Source: Acetivibrio clariflavus DSM 19732
Lineage (GTDB): Bacteria > Bacillota > Clostridia > Acetivibrionales > Acetivibrionaceae
DNA length: 64,000 nt
Direction of reading: 5' to 3'
NCBI RefSeq assembly: GCF_000237085.1
Contig: NC_016627.1
Span: forward strand, 4,154,118-4,218,117
Shown piece by piece: positions 17,928 to 26,732 of the stretch (positions are counted from its first letter, which is position 1; each line of letters opens with the position of its first letter). The position numbers and the translations under genes were made by a program. The notes under the pieces are model-generated. The model was not told where the DNA came from. It saw only the letters and a program-made list of their open reading frames with translations, and did not search any database.

Positions 17928-18601
17928 TGCCCGTCACCACCCACAATTTTACCGTCCTCAATGCGGATGATACGTTCTGCCATCTGTGCGATCTCCTCAT
18001 TGTGCGTTATCATCACAATGGTTTGACTGAACTGCTGGCTTGTCACCTTTAGCAGCCCCATCACATCGAGACTGGTCTTGCTGTCCAGATTCCCCGTAGG
18101 TTCATCGGCCAGAATAATAGCAGGTTTTGCAGCCAAAGCTCTGGCAATTGCCACACGCTGCTGCTGACCGCCGGAAAGGTTGTTGGGCAAATTGTTCAAC
18201 TTGCTTTCAAGCCCCAAAGTTCTGATAATCTTGTCTATATAAGGTTTGTCCGGTTCATTCCCGTCCAACTGAACAGGCAGAACAATGTTTTCGTACACGT
18301 TGAGGACAGGAACAAGATTATAGTTCTGAAAAACAAATCCGATTTTTCGTCTTCGAAATATGGTCAGTTCCTCATCTTTAAGCGAGAATATATCCTTGCC
18401 GTCCACGATAACCTTACCGCTTGTCGGACGGTCAAGCCCGCCCATCATATGCAGCAGGGTAGACTTGCCACTGCCGGATGTGCCAACAATTGCGACAAAC
18501 TCTCCGTTCTCTATTGCGAGGTTGATACCGTCAACAGCGCGGACAATGGTCTCTCCGCTGCCGTAATATTTTTTCAATTCCTTTGTTTCAAGTATTGCCA
18601 T
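17924..18601 (-). CDS. ABC transporter ATP-binding protein, LolD/MacB type
   Basis: 225 aa with Walker A GTSGSGKST, Q-loop FQNYNLVPVLNVYENI, signature LSGGQQQRVAIARALA, Walker B IILADEPTGNLD and H-loop VMITHNEE. I chose ATG 18601 (MAILETKELKKYYG), preceded by GGGAGAG; an in-frame ATG five codons upstream lies on the binding site itself. It powers the overlapping FtsX-type permease. A perfect 10-bp inverted repeat lies 25 nt upstream, separating it from the sensor kinase gene. Confidence 0.93.
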   Translation of the reverse strand: MAILETKELKKYYGSGETIVRAVDGINLAIENGEFVAIVGTSGSGKSTLLHMMGGLDRPTSGKVIVDGKDIFSLKDEELTIFRRRKIGFVFQNYNLVPVLNVYENIVLPVQLDGNEPDKPYIDKIIRTLGLESKLNNLPNNLSGGQQQRVAIARALAAKPAIILADEPTGNLDSKTSLDVMGLLKVTSQQFSQTIVMITHNEEIAQMAERIIRIEDGKIVGGDGQ

Positions 18602-18625
18602 TTCACTCTCTCCCATAAAGTAAAC

Positions 18626-18657
18626 AGTCTGTATTATAGTTTTCTACAATACAGACT
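18626..18657 (-). promoter_or_regulatory. 10-bp inverted repeat upstream of the ABC genes
   Basis: AGTCTGTATT (18626-18635 on +) and AATACAGACT (18648-18657) are perfect complements around a 12-nt centre that also holds a TAG/CTA match. Read leftwards it contains TATAAT. It could be an operator for the neighbouring response regulator over an internal promoter, or a weak stem between kinase and transporter genes; no T-run follows, so a terminator is less likely. Confidence 0.5.
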
Positions 18658-18710
18658 ATATCACAACAATCTTTCATCGTTCTTTCTGAAATCTAACAGT
18701 TTTGTAAGAT

Positions 18711-19628
18711 TTACTTAACCATCGGCAGAAAAACCGAGAAAGTTGAGCCGCTGCCCAAAGTAGACGACACCTTTATGTAACCGCCCTCAGCCGCTAAAAT
18801 CTCTCTTGCCAGAAAAAGTCCAATACCTACGCCTTCCTGATTGCTTACAGCCGGTGAGCGATAAAAACGGGTAAATATTTTGCTCTGTTCATGTTCAGCA
18901 ATTCCAATCCCGTCATCGGTTATATCAATTCGGCAAAACATCTCATAAGGTATTACTTTTATTCTGACGCTTCCACCTCTCTCGGTATATTTCACGGCAT
19001 TGTCAACAATATTATACACTGCCTCCGTCGTCCATTTCAGGTCTAAATACGCATTTACATCCGTATTCTCGATAGTAAGGGAAACACCTTTTGCGTCTGT
19101 TTTCGGCATGATTTGTTCCCGCACTTCATCCAGCAGTTTTTGTACCGGTTCTTTTTTAGGTGAAACAGTAATAATGCCTGTTTCAAGCCGAGATAATTTA
19201 ACTAAAGCACTGATGAGAAAGTTCAGTTTTTCAGCCTGGGAGGACAAAGCCTGCACAAGTTCTGCACAGTCCTTCGTCAGTTCCTGCTCACTGAGAAGTT
19301 GTGAATAGAGCAGAATATTAGTAATGGGCGTTTTCGTCTGGTGTGCAATATCGGAAATCAGCCTTTTTATTTTATCCTTTTCTGCCTGTAGATTCTTTGA
19401 GGATGACGTAGATATGGAAAGAAACCTGGCCAGCTTTGATTCCACTGATGACAGAGCAGATTCATCAAAGACACTCTCCTCGAATCTGCCGTCTATGGCT
19501 TTGTCCAGCATCATGCTGATTTTTTCCACAGTTTTTCTGACTTTTTGCCGATACAGGAGAACTGTAACCGCAGCTGCTACTACCGAGATAACTACAATCC
19601 CAATGCAGATATAATTCAATGTGTTCAC
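18711..19628 (-). CDS. Sensor histidine kinase (HisKA/HATPase)
   Basis: 305 aa, one membrane helix at residues about 5-27 and almost no extracellular loop, so it belongs to the small intramembrane-type kinases that work with ABC exporters. H-box ISDIAHQTKTPITN near residue 92, N-box NIVDNAVKYT, G1 DDGIGI, F/G2 region FTRFYRS and GVGIGLFLAREI. GTG 19628 follows the regulator stop by one base. It would phosphorylate the OmpR-type regulator and probably sense transporter activity rather than a free ligand. Confidence 0.9.
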   Translation of the reverse strand: MNTLNYICIGIVVISVVAAAVTVLLYRQKVRKTVEKISMMLDKAIDGRFEESVFDESALSSVESKLARFLSISTSSSKNLQAEKDKIKRLISDIAHQTKTPITNILLYSQLLSEQELTKDCAELVQALSSQAEKLNFLISALVKLSRLETGIITVSPKKEPVQKLLDEVREQIMPKTDAKGVSLTIENTDVNAYLDLKWTTEAVYNIVDNAVKYTERGGSVRIKVIPYEMFCRIDITDDGIGIAEHEQSKIFTRFYRSPAVSNQEGVGIGLFLAREILAAEGGYIKVSSTLGSGSTFSVFLPMVK

Positions 19629-19629
19629 G

Positions 19630-20307
19630 TCACTTCACCGCCCATGTGTAGCCGATGCCGTAGACCGTTTTGATATATTGCGGATCGGATGGTGAATCTT
19701 CCAGTTTATCACGCAGTCTTTTTACGGTGACCGACAGAGCATTTTCATCAACATACTCCGCCCCGTCTGTCCAGATTTTGTCCACCAATTCTGAGCGTGG
19801 AACCGTTTTCCCTCTGTTCTCAACCAGAATCCTCAGCAACTTCTGTTCGGTTTTGCTGAGTTCAATGGGTTTACCGTTTTTCAAAAACTCCATCTTATCA
19901 AAAGAAAAGGAGAATTTATCAATCAATATGGTTTTAGGAAGTTGCTTTTTGGCCTTACGCAGCTGGACACCCACTCTTGCCCGCAGGACCATAAGGCTGA
20001 AGGGTTTTGTAATATAGTCATCCGCACCAAGCTCAAACCCTGTTACAATATCGGTTTCCATGTCGTTGGCGGTTAGAACAATTACAGGTACGTCTAAAGT
20101 TTTACGGATATCCGTTAGCAGCTCAAAACCATTTCCATCCGGCAAATTGATATCCAGTATTATCAAATCGAAAGAATTACTTGTAATGTGTTCTTTTGCG
20201 GTTGCAAGATCAAAAGCCTGCTTAAAGGCAAAGTTATCATCTTTTAAAGCATAAACAATGCCGTTGCTAAGTGCGGCATCGTCCTCGATGATCAAGATTT
20301 TATTCAA
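19630..20307 (-). CDS. OmpR/PhoB-family response regulator
   Basis: About 225 aa: receiver domain with the acidic pair in ILIIEDD, the phosphorylated Asp in LIILDINLPDG, Thr in VIVLTAND and Lys in YITKPF; then a winged-helix effector ending VKRLRDKLEDSPS and IKTVYGIGYTW. Start: TTG 20307 has GGAGG (20319-20323) 11 nt upstream. An in-frame ATG at 20340 has no binding site but cannot be excluded. It is the first gene of the regulator-kinase-ATPase-permease run and likely controls the transporter genes. Confidence 0.9.
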   Translation of the reverse strand: MNKILIIEDDAALSNGIVYALKDDNFAFKQAFDLATAKEHITSNSFDLIILDINLPDGNGFELLTDIRKTLDVPVIVLTANDMETDIVTGFELGADDYITKPFSLMVLRARVGVQLRKAKKQLPKTILIDKFSFSFDKMEFLKNGKPIELSKTEQKLLRILVENRGKTVPRSELVDKIWTDGAEYVDENALSVTVKRLRDKLEDSPSDPQYIKTVYGIGYTWAVK

Positions 20308-20670
20308 ATTACCCACATCCTCCGCATCTTTAATTCCCATACTACTGATACGCTTCGAGCAATTTTAAATCTTCGCTTTATTCAGAATAAAAAGGATAAT
20401 ACTCTTTGTCATATTATAGCATATTGACTAAACCCAGTTTTTATTAAATTTAATAAATAATTCTGAAATTTTTAAATAGCTTTTTATAATAATTTATATC
20501 AATCATCATACCCATCTACTTCTTTCTATTCAGCACGGCTTATTGCATACACCTCGATAATTCCATTGTTTTCATCTTCAAAGTCATCAGCCAGATGACA
20601 TCCTCAAGCTATTGCTGTTTTATATAACGGAATATATTATCATAGTCATACCCCAAACTAAGCAACTCTA
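20308..20670. other. Intergenic region upstream of the two-component operon
   Basis: Contains a TATAAT-like element read leftwards (20413-20418) about 100 nt before the regulator gene. Between 20525 and 20670 there are degraded coding-like stretches on the - strand (for example LSLGYDYDNIFRYIKQQ, and DFEDENNGIIEVYAISRAE in another frame). They are too short to identify. Confidence 0.3.
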
Positions 20671-21126
20671 CTAGAATACTTCAAACTTCAATCTTGGTAT
20701 TTTTCGTCCTTCCCGCAAAAGTGAATCTACTTCATCTATCACAACAGCACCCATTTTTTCATAAAAACCTTTAGCCTGCGGGCTTGTTACTAAATAAAAA
20801 AATTTTATATCCATTCTTTTGCAATAATCTATCAAATGATTCCACATTTCTTTACCGTAACCTTTTCCAATATATTGAGGTTTAATATAAAACAATTCAA
20901 GTTCTGGCTTATTATCATGCACTAAAAGAGAGTAAAATCCAATAATACGGTTAGTCTCCAAAAATACAAAAGTCGGATTTGCTATAATATAATCTTCAGT
21001 AATCCTATAAATTTCCTCAAATCTTTTCATATATTCCAAGTCATATCCCCAGTAGGCTTCTGATTCATATGCTACTCTATTTAATTCTTCTACATCGTTT
21101 TTTTCAGCTGGTCGTATGTAATACAT
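20671..21126 (-). CDS. GNAT-family N-acetyltransferase
   Basis: About 151 aa. The acetyl-CoA fold is seen in YYIRPAEKNDVEELNRV at the start, ELELFYIKPQYIGKGYGKEM (motif A, with the Q/R-x-x-G-x-G/A-like IGKGYG) and PQAKGFYEKMGAVVIDE (motif B). Start ATG 21126 has GGGGGAG 7 nt upstream; the open frame reaches further upstream without a better site. Substrate unknown. A broken second GNAT gene lies just upstream in the same direction. Confidence 0.85.
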   Translation of the reverse strand: MYYIRPAEKNDVEELNRVAYESEAYWGYDLEYMKRFEEIYRITEDYIIANPTFVFLETNRIIGFYSLLVHDNKPELELFYIKPQYIGKGYGKEMWNHLIDYCKRMDIKFFYLVTSPQAKGFYEKMGAVVIDEVDSLLREGRKIPRLKFEVF

Positions 21127-21200
21127 AGTTTTCTCCCCCACTATTATCTTTTCCTTTACTTTCCTCATAGAATTCCTTCAGCATCTTTCGATAATCCGAT

Positions 21201-21590
21201 TTAATTTGTTTTACCTGATTCTCTTACTTTATCCATGGCAAATTCAATTGCTATTGTTCCGATTCCATGACGAAAATAATCGGGATGTAGATAAATGCCA
21301 TGTAACTCCCAAAAACTGTTGTCTATGCCTATATCATTTTTTATTTCAATTTCTTCATATTGTGGTGGCCCAACCGTCACTATTCCAACTGCTGTGTTAT
21401 TATTTAAAACAATATAGTGAATGCTGTTTTCTACTGATAGAATACGCCTCCACATTATCGTACGAGCAGCACTCATTTTTTTATATATTCTGCCGGTAAA
21501 ATATCTTTATATGCAACTTCCCACGAGTGAGAGTGTATATTCGCCATATCCTGTGCATCCGCATAGGTAGCAAGCCTGATTGTAATACTT
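21201..21590 (-). pseudogene. GNAT-family acetyltransferase, frameshifted and truncated
   Basis: Read leftwards from about 21586 a frame gives ITIRLATYADAQDMANI and SWEVAYKDILPAEYIKK, the normal start of a GNAT protein. At the A7 run near 21478 it jumps into the next frame (MSAARTIMWRRI, then GIYLHPDYFRHGIGTIAIEF) which ends at 21201. There is no clear start codon, one base is lost at the homopolymer, and the last roughly 40-50 residues of the fold are absent. The gene is therefore dead or has several errors. Confidence 0.7.
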
Positions 21591-22649
21591 ATAATTCTAC
21601 CTCACTTACATGATTATTAACATTGCTAAGTAAAATATTATTATATATATGCTTCAGTTTAAATAGCCAAACGTAATTTTCCTTGCTAAATTATCTGCTA
21701 CATCATACATTTTCGAATTTTCAAGTAGTAATCGCTTTGATTTTTAAATCTTGAAGCTTTAGTCGATGAAGACCAGTAAAACCTCATTGAAGTTCTTTTA
21801 CGTATGAAAAAACACCCTTTAGCATGACTGTTTACTAAAGGGCGTTTATTTATGTGGCTATAATCTGCGATTTCTGAATCTTTTTGCCTCTGTGGCGGCA
21901 AACTTTGCTGGACTTATTTCGTAAAAACAAGGTTTACTTACAGTGTGAACACCGCTAAACTTTAATAAAGTAATAAGAAAAGCTCAACTTACTTAAAAAC
22001 AGCAGAAAGTATTTTTTGAGCTAAATATTTTTTTATCGAAGTATATAGAATAGAACAAATAAAAAATAGAAAAAGCGATTTATTATAATCTGACTGATAT
22101 GGATGTGAATATATTTACAGAAAATGAGGAGATGCATAGATCAAAGCAAGCTCAAACATTGTTGACTTTTAATAAAGATGTTAGTGAAAACAATTAATAA
22201 AAATATTGGAGTTAATGCGAATGAATGAAAATGATTATTTAACGCCTGTCAAGCTGATTTTTCAGTTTCCTCTGTGAATGTAAATAAAAATTTGTTTTTT
22301 TCCAGAGCAATTTGAAAAATAAAATATGATTATGGAAATAGAGAATTAAAGATTACAAAATTGTTATGATTCTATCAACTCAGTAAAGAACCAAAAATTC
22401 AGGTCAGTTACCGGAGTAAAATTAGGACATCAATTCATAAAAAATTAATTAACATCAGACTGTTTTAAAAGAGCTTGCTTAAACCTGTAGCTTTCCTTAT
22501 TTTGAATCATCAAATTACTGTATGGATAAAAGCAAATCACTCCGCTGCCGAAAAGTTAAGTTCAATTTGTAACATATTAAGAACGGAACAATTATTGCAT
22601 TAATTTCTAATAGCATAAATTATACAATAATTGCCCACCTCTAAACTGA
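21591..22649. other. Long gene-poor region
   Basis: About 1 kb with no convincing gene. It holds a terminator-like hairpin at 21811-21846 and, just right of it, a second small hairpin read leftwards (TTTGCC/GGCAAA at about 21887-21908). A 32-codon open stretch on + near 22098-22196 begins MDVNIFTENEEMHRSK and has no recognisable family. The area is probably the graveyard of an accessory gene. Confidence 0.35.
21805..21846 (-). terminator. Rho-independent terminator-like hairpin
   Basis: Read leftwards, AACGCCCTTTAG pairs with CTAAAGGGTGTT (one wobble) around 12 nt and is followed by six T. It would stop a leftward transcript before the GNAT relic; the transcript it serves is not evident. Confidence 0.6.
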
Positions 22650-23624
22650 TCAATATTTATAATGGTTTACCGGTTTTAGATCAGCAAGATCAAGCCCTAA
22701 CTCCAAAACCAAAAAGTTCCGCATATCATAACACAGATCGCATTTTCCTGCATACTCTTCTCTTGGTTTATATCTATATTCCTTTTCGGCAAGTTCTACA
22801 AACCCTCTTATGCCCACGGATTCCAGAGTGTTAAATATCCGGTATTTTTCGGAGTCCGCCCCATGCGCCAGTTCCCTTAAGGGGATCGAAAAGCCCGGGC
22901 ACGACTGGGGAATGAAATTTCCATACAGATCAATGTGAAAGTGATAAATTCCCGATAGCAATTTGCACGGTATTGATTCATTTAGAATTTGCTCAAAAGG
23001 CTGCCTTTTCATCATAGGTTTATAAGTCTTAAAAGCACGTCCTTTCAAATTTAGCCCATACTTTTTCAGCAACTGCATCATATAATCATGTCCGAAAAGC
23101 TGCTTATACTCGTCAAGAGAATGGGGCTTTTCATCGTCCATAGAATCAATATCATCCCAAAATTCCATCAACCAGGGGAATACCTTCATCCCTGCCTTTG
23201 AGCAGGCCTCAATTAAAGCCTTCACCTTCCAAAATGGAATATATTCGTTGTGGAACGGGTCTATGGAAATAAGCAGCGTGTTTACTCCGTAAGCTTTTAA
23301 CTCTTTAAGTATGGCATTTGATGACGTTTCATCTCTATACCACGAGGAATTTGTTTCAATATATTCAATTTCAATATTGTTTTTCCGGGCAGCATCAAGG
23401 ACATCCAGAATTTTATCAGGCTTAAGAAGCGGCTCACCGCCACCAATATGTACATGATAGCAGCCTAAACTCCTTAATATGGAAAACACCTCATCTGCCA
23501 TAGCTGCTGTCATATAATCATCAGACCAATTTGGAGAACTGGAATAGCAGCAGTGTTTGCACACAGAAGTACATTTATAATTTGTGATTATACCTCCCGA
23601 TACCAGGTAGTCAATCTTTAACAT
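22650..23624 (-). CDS. Radical SAM protein of unknown role
   Basis: 324 aa. The CxxxCxxC cluster motif is CTSVCKHC at residues about 18-25, followed by the SAM-binding HIGGGEPLL. The core radical-SAM barrel continues with EYIETNSSW and LLISIDPFHN. A C-terminal cysteine pair, CDLCYD near residue 295, together with SIPCKLL and SCPG might bind an auxiliary cluster (SPASM-like, inference). ATG 23624 uses GGGGG six nt upstream, which is part of the last codons of the serine recombinase gene, so the two are translated from one message. Substrate is unknown. Confidence 0.8.
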   Translation of the reverse strand: MLKIDYLVSGGIITNYKCTSVCKHCCYSSSPNWSDDYMTAAMADEVFSILRSLGCYHVHIGGGEPLLKPDKILDVLDAARKNNIEIEYIETNSSWYRDETSSNAILKELKAYGVNTLLISIDPFHNEYIPFWKVKALIEACSKAGMKVFPWLMEFWDDIDSMDDEKPHSLDEYKQLFGHDYMMQLLKKYGLNLKGRAFKTYKPMMKRQPFEQILNESIPCKLLSGIYHFHIDLYGNFIPQSCPGFSIPLRELAHGADSEKYRIFNTLESVGIRGFVELAEKEYRYKPREEYAGKCDLCYDMRNFLVLELGLDLADLKPVNHYKY

Positions 23625-23626
23625 GG

Positions 23627-25408
23627 TTAACCCCCTTCATAATAAGGTAACACTTTTAATGATTCTTTCACACTCTTTGCCGATACATCAATGCTACACT
23701 CTCCACATGTGTTGGGTGAGGAATAGGAATGCAAATTTCCTTTATCATTTTTCTTTTTTTTAATCTGCTTATGCATTTTACTCTGCACTGCATTAGAATA
23801 TCCGGTCTTATATACAAAGGTTAGCTTGTAGGGATTAGCATTTCCATTCTCGTCAATCTCTCCGATAATAACCTTTTCTACAATACTTTCAAACACACAA
23901 CGGTCAAAGTCCTTTAAAATTTCATTGTTTTCTAGTACCTTACGAAAATGTGCAATCCGTTTTTCAAGGTTAATTTCTTCCTTGGAGGATTGCTCCAGCT
24001 GTTCCCTTTCTGTTAATAATCCTTCTAAAATTGATTCCAATTCACTGTATTTTTTCTCATAAGTGGCTTTATCAATCGTTTCCTCTAAACGCATATCAAT
24101 CAACCTATTACGTTTCTGCTCAATAGCATGAATTTCATTTTCTACTCTTACTAATTGTTTTTGAAAATCATTTTTGCTAAGAACACTTTCCATCCTTTCT
24201 ATAAGTTCATCCAGAACATCTGAATTATTATGGCATAGCAGTTTATATGATTCAACAAATGCACCCTCAAGAATTTTTTCTTCAATGGCTTTGCTTGGCG
24301 GACAATATTTCTTGCCTTTTTTTGTAGCAGTTACGCATTGCCAGCTAACCTTTTCATGATCACTACCACTATGCCAGTTCCGGCGCGATAAATTACTTCC
24401 GCAAAAGGCACACTCCAGCTTGCTGCTAAAAGCATATTGCCTACTGTATTTTTCACGTTTTCCCTTTTCTACTCCGCGACGTTTTGCACCTCTCCTGTCT
24501 AAGATTGCTTGAGCCTTTTCAAAGATTTCTTCACTTATTATTGGCTCATGATGGTTCTTTATATAGAATTGGTCTTCCTCACCATAATTGTCTAGTCTTC
24601 TCTTGGAAATTGGATCAACGGTAAAAGTCTTAACCTGCAAAACATCACCTTTGTATTTTTCATTTTTAATAATTCCTAATACTGCTGTATCATGCCATTC
24701 TGTGTTACCGTTTTTGGTTTTATAACCAAGACTGGTTAACTCTTTTGCTATGACATAAGCACCCGCACCATCAATATACCGATTAAATATGTATCTGACA
24801 ATATCAGCTTCCGCTTCATTTATTGATATACTCTTGTCATTAGGATTATAATCATACCCCAGGCAGCTCTGGAAGCCAACCAGTTCTCCTCGCTTCATTT
24901 TCATTTTCAAGCCTTTTTTCACATTGGCCGATATGTTTTCTACTTCCTGTTGCGCCACTGAGCTTAATATGACAAGCAGCAGTTCTCCATCCATTGTCAA
25001 TGTATTGATATTTTCATCTTCAAAAAATACAGCTATATTTCTTTCCTTCAACATCCGGACATATTTCAAGGTATCCAAGGTATTTCTGGCAAACCTTGAT
25101 ATGGATTTTGTTATGATCATATCAATTTTACCATCCATGCAGTCGTTAATCATACGCTGGAAATTTTCACGTTTTGTAACCTGGGTACCTGTTATCGCTT
25201 CATCAGCATAGATGTCAACCAATACCCAATCCTTACGCTTTTTCACTAAGTCTGTGTAATACATAACCTGTGATTTATAGCTGTTTAATTGTTCCTCTGA
25301 ATCCGTACTAACTCTTGCATAAGGAGCTACACGCAAAATATCCGCTACTTTTCCTGCAGTACGGTCAGATATTCTTCTGTTCGCTTTTATTACTTCAACT
25401 TCATGCAT
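23627..25408 (-). CDS. Large serine recombinase (site-specific integrase)
   Basis: 593 aa. The N-terminal resolvase domain has VAPYARVSTDSEEQLNSY with the catalytic Ser near residue 35, then ITKSISRFARNTLDTL with the catalytic arginines. The recombinase domain follows (QSCLGYDYN, IVRYIFNRYIDGAGAYVIAKEL), then a zinc ribbon (LECAFCGSNLSRR with QCVTATKKGKKYC) and a long coiled coil around residues 400-480. The C-terminal 40 residues (Lys-rich, CGECSID) are unlike the family norm. ATG 25408 lies behind AAGGAGG. It mediates integration and excision of the element. Confidence 0.93.
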   Translation of the reverse strand: MHEVEVIKANRRISDRTAGKVADILRVAPYARVSTDSEEQLNSYKSQVMYYTDLVKKRKDWVLVDIYADEAITGTQVTKRENFQRMINDCMDGKIDMIITKSISRFARNTLDTLKYVRMLKERNIAVFFEDENINTLTMDGELLLVILSSVAQQEVENISANVKKGLKMKMKRGELVGFQSCLGYDYNPNDKSISINEAEADIVRYIFNRYIDGAGAYVIAKELTSLGYKTKNGNTEWHDTAVLGIIKNEKYKGDVLQVKTFTVDPISKRRLDNYGEEDQFYIKNHHEPIISEEIFEKAQAILDRRGAKRRGVEKGKREKYSRQYAFSSKLECAFCGSNLSRRNWHSGSDHEKVSWQCVTATKKGKKYCPPSKAIEEKILEGAFVESYKLLCHNNSDVLDELIERMESVLSKNDFQKQLVRVENEIHAIEQKRNRLIDMRLEETIDKATYEKKYSELESILEGLLTEREQLEQSSKEEINLEKRIAHFRKVLENNEILKDFDRCVFESIVEKVIIGEIDENGNANPYKLTFVYKTGYSNAVQSKMHKQIKKKKNDKGNLHSYSSPNTCGECSIDVSAKSVKESLKVLPYYEGG

Positions 25409-25483
25409 TAAAAGTCCTCCTTCGCAAAATGATTATTACGAAACCAGTATAATGAACAACTACCTATATGCCAAATGTGCAAA

Positions 25484-25630
25484 TTAAGAAGTCAGGTCTG
25501 AAACTACACCGTAATCCTGCATAAGTTTATTTTTAATCAGAGAAAATTCTTTCTCAGTTATCAGAGCCAAAGACAACAATTGTCCCAACATGGCAATCTG
25601 CATACTGTATCGAATCAATTTACCCTTCAT
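25484..25630 (-). CDS. Small conserved protein upstream of the recombinase (SHOCT-like)
   Basis: 48 aa, with GGAGGG 6 nt before ATG 25630. The sequence MKGKLIRYSMQIAMLGQLL, then LITEKEFSLIKNKLMQDYGV, resembles the short SHOCT-type helix-turn-helix proteins often found directly ahead of serine recombinases in clostridial elements. It lies 75 nt upstream of the recombinase and is probably cotranscribed. Too short for automatic gene callers. Function unknown; a role in excision control is inference. Confidence 0.7.
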   Translation of the reverse strand: MKGKLIRYSMQIAMLGQLLSLALITEKEFSLIKNKLMQDYGVVSDLTS

Positions 25631-26171
25631 AAAGACCCTCCTTATCAGCAATCACAAATACTTCTAATTTTCAGATTCGCAGTAGGAAATGCGCCATAGT
25701 TTGAACAGCATATATACACATGCTTTCATTAACAGGCGCAATCCTATCCTGCGTTACTGTTTTGGTTTTTATATATTTATGTTATATCCTGCAGACAGCG
25801 GTTGACCGTCCTCATAGGAATCACACCTCCCCGTCAGCGACCGGGGCGCACTCTGGGACTTAACCTCGACTATGCGCAAGTATCATTATCCCTCCGTATG
25901 CGTTATCGCCAAAAGCGTAACCAACACTTTTTATTGCATAAGTATTCTTCGCTCACACCTTACCTTCATCCAGTCCATAAATGGAATTGATCCGGTTGGA
26001 ACCGGCGTTATACCGGCAGATGGTCCTGGCGTACCTGCAATCTGGCTTTCCTTCTCAGGACATACGGGGAAAGTACCGGATAAACACTTATTCAATTATC
26101 AAAGAACACTTGAGGGGGTAGTATATGTCCCTCTACTAATCATCAGATTTTTTGGCCAAAAGTTGCACCCC
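25631..26171 (-). other. Non-coding stretch within the mobile element
   Basis: About 540 nt between the sigma-like gene and the small ORF. It holds one possible 54-codon TTG-started ORF (25931-26095, listed separately) and a GC-richer block around 25800-25870. It may carry the regulatory region for excision; no repeat or promoter is convincing. Confidence 0.35.
25931..26095 (-). CDS. Possible small ORF, unknown
   Basis: A 54-codon open frame from TTG 26095, containing SGTFPVCPEKESQIAG, PGPSAGITPVPTGSIPFMDW and ending KVRCERRILMQ. The Pro/Gly-rich middle looks non-random, but there is no ribosome binding site and no family is recognised. It could equally be an untranslated leader. Weak call. 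Confidence 0.2.
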   Translation of the reverse strand: MNKCLSGTFPVCPEKESQIAGTPGPSAGITPVPTGSIPFMDWMKVRCERRILMQ

Positions 26172-26594
26172 TTACAGAAATTTTTTTAAAAACTTTTCAA
26201 TATTCTTTAATGCTTTATCAATTGAGCGGGATACCTGGCATTTATTAACACCTTCAATCCTGGCTATTTCTGCTTTGCTCATGCCAAGAAAAAAATGTGC
26301 ATAGATACGTTTTGCCTGTTTTTCCGGCAGGCTGTTGATAGCAGCATACAATTCCCGTTTGCTCAGTTTTCGTTCATAGATTTCTTCCGGTGATAATACA
26401 AGCAGTACAATATCTCTTTCTATTCCATCATCAGCGTCAAGAGAATAGTAGGCCTTGTTCACGCGGATGCGCTCGCAGTCTGCATGTTCTTTTCGCTCAA
26501 TCTGTTTGATCAGTTCTGCAACTTCATCTGCAATTTCAATAAGAAAGTCAGATTTATAAAACGGGTATAAATCCCGTAAATTGATCTTCTTCAT
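26172..26594 (-). CDS. Sigma-70 region 4-like factor of mobile element
   Basis: 140 aa. Start ATG 26594 with GGAGG 8 nt upstream; the frame extends further without a site. The C-terminal half has SLPEKQAKRIYAHFFLGMSK, then AEIARIEGVNKCQVSRSI, the helix-turn-helix of sigma region 4, and ends with KALKNIEKFLKKFL. The N-terminal part (NLRDLYPFYKSDF) is typical of the short sigma-like proteins in Tn916/Tn1549-type and other clostridial integrative elements. It probably activates element genes. Confidence 0.8.
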   Translation of the reverse strand: MKKINLRDLYPFYKSDFLIEIADEVAELIKQIERKEHADCERIRVNKAYYSLDADDGIERDIVLLVLSPEEIYERKLSKRELYAAINSLPEKQAKRIYAHFFLGMSKAEIARIEGVNKCQVSRSIDKALKNIEKFLKKFL

Positions 26595-26692
26595 ATATGA
26601 ACCTCCGTTTTGATTTTTTTGTGTTGAAAAACTAAAACAGAGGCGGAGGAGAACGGCACCCGATACAATTCTCATTTTTTCGACAAAAAAAG

Positions 26693-26732
26693 CCTACTTG
26701 GACACAATCCAAATAAGCTTTTTCTAAAACTG
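26693..26732. terminator. Bidirectional terminator hairpin
   Basis: AAAAAGCCTACTTGGA pairs with TCCAAATAAGCTTTTT (16 bp with two wobbles) around CACAA. T-runs occur on both sides, so it can act on either strand. It insulates the sigma-like gene from the region to the right. Confidence 0.7.

Noticed and set aside
21698-21901. 67-codon leftward frame
   Set aside because: It runs across a terminator hairpin and has no start signal.
21860-21990. Possible third GEMM riboswitch (GGCAAAC-like strings)
   Set aside because: The GGACGCAAAGCC core and the GAAA-tetraloop helix are absent.
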